Made by a program: the position numbers and the translations under genes. The notes under the pieces were generated by a model. That model had not been told where the DNA came from. It saw only the letters and a list, made by a program, of their open reading frames with translations, and did no database searches. Positions 15,259 to 18,465 of a DNA stretch of 18,465 nucleotides are shown here, piece after piece (position 1 is the first letter of the stretch; each line of letters opens with the position of its first letter). The DNA is from Pseudomonadota bacterium (GTDB lineage Bacteria > Pseudomonadota > Gammaproteobacteria > Pseudomonadales > Azotimanducaceae), in the NCBI GenBank assembly GCA_027622495.1, contig JAQBYL010000024.1, positions 1 to 18,465 on the forward strand, given 5' to 3'.

Positions 15259-16323
15259 TCAGCTTTGTTCCCGCACGCTGGGTTTTACCCCACCTACCGT
15301 CAACAGCGATTCAACACAGTCGCGGATGGAATCATCCAGCGGGCGAAACTGGATCGGCACCACCGATCTGACCCGATCGTTACGCAATTCACACCCCGCC
15401 CAGATCGCCCGCATCTCTTTTTCTCTCACCTGGACCCGTTCCGGGAATGGATCAACGCAAGCGGGTGCTGCATGTTTGAGTTCCGGCAGGACCCGATCGA
15501 TGGTCGCACACACGTCTTCAACATTGCGCGTGTCGGTTGACCAGGCGATGTAACGTTCGCCGTTTTTGACATCGATGCTTTCCAGCAGCCCGATGTGACA
15601 GGCTGCATCGTCACGAACGTCCACCGTCATCCACGGCCGATAGACGCCTGTCTGTGGATACTCCTTACCTTTGAGCATCATGGCGATCAGACTCTGCCAG
15701 GGCCCTCTCGTCTGCTGATGCGCAGCCTGGATAGGACCCACATTGTCTGCCGGGCAGCAGGTGATTGCGTCCCAGGTGCCAGCTACTTCTGCCGCATCGG
15801 AAAAGACTCTCTGGGCGATCACCTTACCCATGGAATAACCCTGTTTTTCCGGCGTGCGGCGGGGATTGCTCTCATCCGGGTAACGATCCTCATAAAACAC
15901 CGGTCGGCGAACCAGTTCGTTGAGGTCCATCTCTGATATCACCGCCGCAATGCTCGATGTGACGATCACCCGGGTGACGCTGTCCGACGCATTGATGCTG
16001 GCAATCATGTGATCGCAGACCCGTCGCACGTAGTCATGGTCTTCGTAGCTGGAGACGTGCGAGACGTGGCATACCCCGTGACAGCCTTTGAACACATCAT
16101 CAAAACATCCCGGGGTATCCAGATCTGCCGCATGCAATGTGAGCCGGCCCGATGCGAACCCGGGCATCTGCCTCAAAAAATCGGTCTTTGCGCTGTCATC
16201 CACGTCCCTCACACAGGCGCGGACCCGATAACCTTTGTCTAACAGCAGCCGGACTACCCAGCTACCGATGAATCCCGCGCTGCCGGTGACAGCGACGGTT
16301 CCACCCTTTGGAACAGGTGCCAT
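15259..16323 (-). CDS. Extended SDR, NAD(P)-dependent reductase (dihydroflavonol/cinnamoyl-CoA reductase-like)
   Basis: Cytosolic Rossmann-fold oxidoreductase of 354 residues. Start set at ATG 16323, which has GAGGAAA six bases upstream; an in-frame TTG at 16335 is less likely. Features are the dinucleotide motif VTGSAGFIGSWVV (12-24), CVRD after strand 2 (an Arg often used for NADP), AADLDT (D67), VTSS (about 121-124, catalytic Ser region) and YSMGK (Tyr163, Lys167). CPADNVGP follows, where related reductases have a P-x-x-V-x-G-P loop. Spacing and motifs resemble ketone, aldehyde or flavonol reductases more than sugar epimerases. It lies downstream of the Ada/AraC gene, 67 bases away on the same strand. 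Confidence 0.88.
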   Translation of the reverse strand: MAPVPKGGTVAVTGSAGFIGSWVVRLLLDKGYRVRACVRDVDDSAKTDFLRQMPGFASGRLTLHAADLDTPGCFDDVFKGCHGVCHVSHVSSYEDHDYVRRVCDHMIASINASDSVTRVIVTSSIAAVISEMDLNELVRRPVFYEDRYPDESNPRRTPEKQGYSMGKVIAQRVFSDAAEVAGTWDAITCCPADNVGPIQAAHQQTRGPWQSLIAMMLKGKEYPQTGVYRPWMTVDVRDDAACHIGLLESIDVKNGERYIAWSTDTRNVEDVCATIDRVLPELKHAAPACVDPFPERVQVREKEMRAIWAGCELRNDRVRSVVPIQFRPLDDSIRDCVESLLTVGGVKPSVREQS

Positions 16324-16329
16324 ATCTTT

Positions 16330-16333
16330 CCTC
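16330..16333 (-). promoter_or_regulatory. Ribosome site deciding the SDR start
   Basis: GAGG (within GAGGAAA) on the minus strand, six bases before the ATG at 16323. It favours this start over the TTG at 16335, which overlaps the site. Confidence 0.6.
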
Positions 16334-16390
16334 AAAGCAATGTTTCAACCGGTGAGCCTATGAAACGTTGCCCACGGAGTAAAGGTGGGA

Positions 16391-16969
16391 TCAGCCGCGC
16401 AGTTGCGAAGGCGGGCGACCATAGGTCTGACGGATGGCGTCGTTGAAGCGGCGCACGCTGCGGAAACCGGCATCAAACGCAATGTCACCAAGCCGCCGGT
16501 TAGTTTCGGTAATCAGCTTCTTGGCCTTCTGCACACGCAAGGTGCTCGCGATCTGCGCCGGGCTTGCCCCCGCATGCTGCTCAAACAGGCGATTCATGTG
16601 GCGCACACCAATACCGAGCCGGTCAGCCAGCGCTTGTGCCGCATGCCCGTCGAGATAACCTTCTTCAATGATGCGTATGCCGCGGCTGACCACCGCTGCA
16701 GTACCGCGCCATGCGGGCGAACCGGGAGCGGTTTCAGGGCGACATCGCAGACAAGGCCGGTAGCCGTGTCTTTCTGCAGCTGCCGCCGTGGGAACGAACA
16801 ACACATTTTCGCGTTTGGGTAATTTGACCCGGCAGATGGGCCGGCAATAGATGCCGGTGGTTTTCACGCACACGAAAAAGCGGCCGTCGTAGTGCGGATT
16901 GCGCGACAGGCGGGCCGCTTCGCAGACATCCGGGTCCAGATCGTAAGGGTTGGCAGAAAAGGCATTCAT
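16391..16969 (-). CDS. Ada-type zinc/methyl-acceptor domain fused to an AraC HTH, lacking a repair domain
   Basis: Probable methylation-sensing transcription factor of the adaptive response to DNA alkylation. Residues 13-80 form the Ada N-terminal domain. It has YDGRFFVCVKTTGIYCRP, with C42 (equivalent to the methyl-accepting Cys38 of E. coli Ada), C46, and C73/C76 in RPCLRCRPE completing the zinc site. Residues 88-190 form an AraC-type double helix-turn-helix ending FRSVRRFNDAIRQTYGRPPSQLR. The sequence most resembles the N-terminal half of the long Ada-AraC-AlkA fusion proteins, but the frame stops right after the HTH. Neither the AlkA glycosylase nor an Ogt methyltransferase domain follows. 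The ATG at 16969 is the first possible start; AAGG abuts it, too close for a normal ribosome site. Confidence 0.88.
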   Translation of the reverse strand: MNAFSANPYDLDPDVCEAARLSRNPHYDGRFFVCVKTTGIYCRPICRVKLPKRENVLFVPTAAAAERHGYRPCLRCRPETAPGSPAWRGTAAVVSRGIRIIEEGYLDGHAAQALADRLGIGVRHMNRLFEQHAGASPAQIASTLRVQKAKKLITETNRRLGDIAFDAGFRSVRRFNDAIRQTYGRPPSQLRG

Positions 16970-17008
16970 CCTTGTTGATCATACGCCCGACAGGCGAACA
17001 TGCTGGTC

Positions 17009-17037
17009 ATTTTGAGACGCCATCAATGATCTCAAGC
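17009..17037 (-). terminator. Weak hairpin at the end of the second LLM gene
   Basis: On the minus strand TTGAGA and TCTCAA, separated by 12 bases, could pair just at and after the stop of the LLM gene, followed by only a short AA rather than a U-run. It is a poor terminator candidate and may be chance. Confidence 0.2.
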
Positions 17038-18126
17038 AAACCGACCTGGATTGTTGGTCTGCCCTTCGAAGCGGGCGTGCGGCCGGATCTTTGCGTACTC
17101 CGCAAGAACCGGTGCAAATTCCTCCGGTGTACTCGCATGGATGATGATCCCATCTGCACCGGCTTCGATCTGATCCAGCCAGCGCCGGGCACAAAGGGCT
17201 GCGTTCCCCACAGCAGCAGGGCGCCACGCTTGCGGAATGACTTTGGCAATCTCAGCAAGCTGGGCGGTGGTTGCAACCGAGTCGATCAGGCCACCGACAC
17301 CGGTTACCGAAGGATGAGCACGAAAGCGAGCCAGATCATCTGCGGCCCAGCCATTGATCTGCACCAGCATGTCGCCGTAGCCGGGAATCTGCAGATAGGT
17401 GCCGAGCCGCGCCACGATGTATTTGAGATAGGTCTCCTCCGTAACGTCACAGGCGGTTGCGAACACCGACCAGACTTTGCCCGGGCGCCGGCCAGCGGCG
17501 CCTGCACCGCTGTGAAATTGCTCCACTGCGTTTTTGAGCGCCTGATCAGTCATGAAGGTATGCAGATGAACACCGTCATAAAGGCCACCAGCATGGGTAA
17601 CACTCTTTGGCCCGAAGCCTACATACACAATCGGGATGTCTTCATTCACATAAGGCGGCAACCCGAGCTGAGCATACTGACCCAGCGCGCCGTCGTAGCC
17701 GCGAATGGTTTCGCCTTTCCACATCCGCCGCAGCAGACCCACCATTTCTGCCTCGCGCTCATGGGTCGGGTGCTTTACCCCCAGTGCTTTCCAGCGCTGC
17801 GCCATGCCCTTGGCCAGACCCAGCGCAAAACGACCTTCTGACAACCGGTTCAGCGTAGTTGCCATGGACGCCGTCACCACCGGATGGCGGGTGTTCTGAT
17901 TGGTTCCCGATGTGCTGATGAAAAGATTCTGCGTGACCGCAGCACAAGCGCCGCAGATGGCGGCAATCTCTTTGTAATCTGAGCGTTCAGAGATCATCAC
18001 ATTGCCAATCCCCAGTGCTTCGGCATCCTGAACCTGTTTAAGCACATCCCGCGGTGAGCGGGTATGGCCCGGCAGGCCATAAAAACCGAGCTCGGGAAAG
18101 CGCGAGTGGTATTCCGGATAGGTCAT
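17032..18126 (-). CDS. LLM-class flavin oxidoreductase (TIGR03857-like, possibly F420-linked)
   Basis: Second luciferase-like TIM-barrel oxidoreductase, 364 residues, distinct from the one at 13672 in sequence and length. Visible blocks are ELGFYGLPGHTRSPRDVL at the N-terminus, DAEALGIGNVMISERSDYKE, TSGTNQNTRHPVVTASMATTLNRLSEGRFALGLAKG (about 72-107), EMVGLLRRMWKGE, PIVYVGFGPKS and a C-terminal WLDQIEAGADGIIIHASTPEEF. The N-terminal blocks recall the family annotated as probable F420-dependent oxidoreductases (TIGR03857). This is from memory, and FMN is equally possible since Gammaproteobacteria rarely make F420. It lies 16 bases after the third serine hydrolase on the same strand, so the two are probably one transcript. 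Confidence 0.87.
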   Translation of the reverse strand: MTYPEYHSRFPELGFYGLPGHTRSPRDVLKQVQDAEALGIGNVMISERSDYKEIAAICGACAAVTQNLFISTSGTNQNTRHPVVTASMATTLNRLSEGRFALGLAKGMAQRWKALGVKHPTHEREAEMVGLLRRMWKGETIRGYDGALGQYAQLGLPPYVNEDIPIVYVGFGPKSVTHAGGLYDGVHLHTFMTDQALKNAVEQFHSGAGAAGRRPGKVWSVFATACDVTEETYLKYIVARLGTYLQIPGYGDMLVQINGWAADDLARFRAHPSVTGVGGLIDSVATTAQLAEIAKVIPQAWRPAAVGNAALCARRWLDQIEAGADGIIIHASTPEEFAPVLAEYAKIRPHARFEGQTNNPGRFA

Positions 18127-18142
18127 TGTGGTTCCAGGATTT

Positions 18143-18465
18143 TCAGTCGATCAGCGTCTGATAGACCGCACTGCGCAGTTCCCTGCGGATTGGGTAAGTC
18201 GATGAGGGCACCAGTTGAGTGAACAGCACGGTGTAAAGATCCTCCTGCGGATCGATCCAGAAGAACGTGCTGGCAGCACCACCCCAATGGTGCTCACCTT
18301 TCGAGGTCACCACTTTGGCGGTTACCGGATCGATCACCACTGCAAAGCCAAGTCCAAAACCAATGCCTTCGTAACTGGTTTCGCTCCACACCGGCTGCCC
18401 CATGGCGGCCATGTCGCGATTGTCTGGCAGGTGGTTCATGCGCATGTATTCGACGGTTTTGCGGC
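18143..18465 (-). CDS. Third serine hydrolase (beta-lactamase fold), C-terminal part only
   Basis: The frame is open to the right edge of the window (RKTVEYMRMNHL...), so only about 107 C-terminal residues are seen and the nucleophile region lies outside. The third motif HHWGGAASTFFWIDPQEDL, GIGFGLGFAVV and the ending RRELRSAVYQTLID match the C-termini of the hydrolases ending at 4703 and 8269. It is closest to the remnant at 8269 in the WGGAAST-FWID block. The internal ATGs near 18445 are not the start. It probably precedes the second LLM gene in one operon. Confidence 0.85.
   Translation of the reverse strand, partial: RKTVEYMRMNHLPDNRDMAAMGQPVWSETSYEGIGFGLGFAVVIDPVTAKVVTSKGEHHWGGAASTFFWIDPQEDLYTVLFTQLVPSSTYPIRRELRSAVYQTLID

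Noticed and set aside
16972..17841. 289-codon plus-strand frame opposite the second LLM gene
   Set aside because: It overlaps a full-length recognised protein on the other strand and has no domain-like content.

Overview
The window reads as a chromosomal segment of a Gram-negative bacterium, most likely an uncultured, probably marine or aquatic, gammaproteobacterium. A KDO-8-phosphate synthase (lipopolysaccharide core synthesis) points to an LPS outer membrane. The dense mix of family III CoA-transferases, luciferase-like monooxygenases, serine beta-lactamase-fold esterases, an epoxide hydrolase and a PQQ/cytochrome c dehydrogenase is typical of catabolically versatile aquatic Gammaproteobacteria and relatives. 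This placement is inference: there is no rRNA, tRNA or other phylogenetic marker. I saw no CRISPR array, insertion sequence, transposase, integrase or tRNA.

Layout. (1) 1-2.1 kb: the 3' end of a glutathione S-transferase (+) converges on kdsA (-); a small 2OG-Fe(II) oxygenase (+) diverges from kdsA. (2) 2.1-6.0 kb, minus strand: probable operon read from right to left, exported beta-lactamase-fold serine hydrolase, class I/II aminotransferase, family III CoA-transferase. (3) 6.0-7.6 kb (+): exported fusion of a cytochrome c domain and a PQQ-type sugar dehydrogenase propeller, divergent from the operon. (4) 7.6-10.0 kb: a damaged stretch. A staphylococcal-nuclease-like gene carries a +1 frameshift. 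A second serine hydrolase (-) has lost its N-terminal catalytic part and carries a second frameshift. An unrecognised 235-residue ORF (+) starts where that hydrolase is cut off. (5) 10.0-13.1 kb (-): tight operon of a DsbA-fold (hydroxychromene carboxylate isomerase-like) protein, an epoxide hydrolase and a LarA-type nickel-pincer racemase homologue. (6) 13.2-14.7 kb (+): cupin plus LLM flavin oxidoreductase. (7) 14.7-18.5 kb (-): small secreted cysteine protein, extended SDR reductase, Ada/AraC DNA-alkylation regulator without a repair domain, second LLM oxidoreductase, and the 3' end of a third serine hydrolase.

Taken together, most genes suit the uptake and breakdown of organic acids, esters, epoxides and possibly aromatic compounds: esterases, hydrolase, isomerase, racemase, CoA transfer, aminotransfer, flavin monooxygenation. 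No complete named pathway can be read from the window. The points most worth attention are the clustered gene decay around an orphan ORF at 7.9-10.0 kb, the cytochrome-PQQ enzyme that seems to lack the usual catalytic histidine, and the LarA homologue tied to an epoxide hydrolase by a 4-base overlap.
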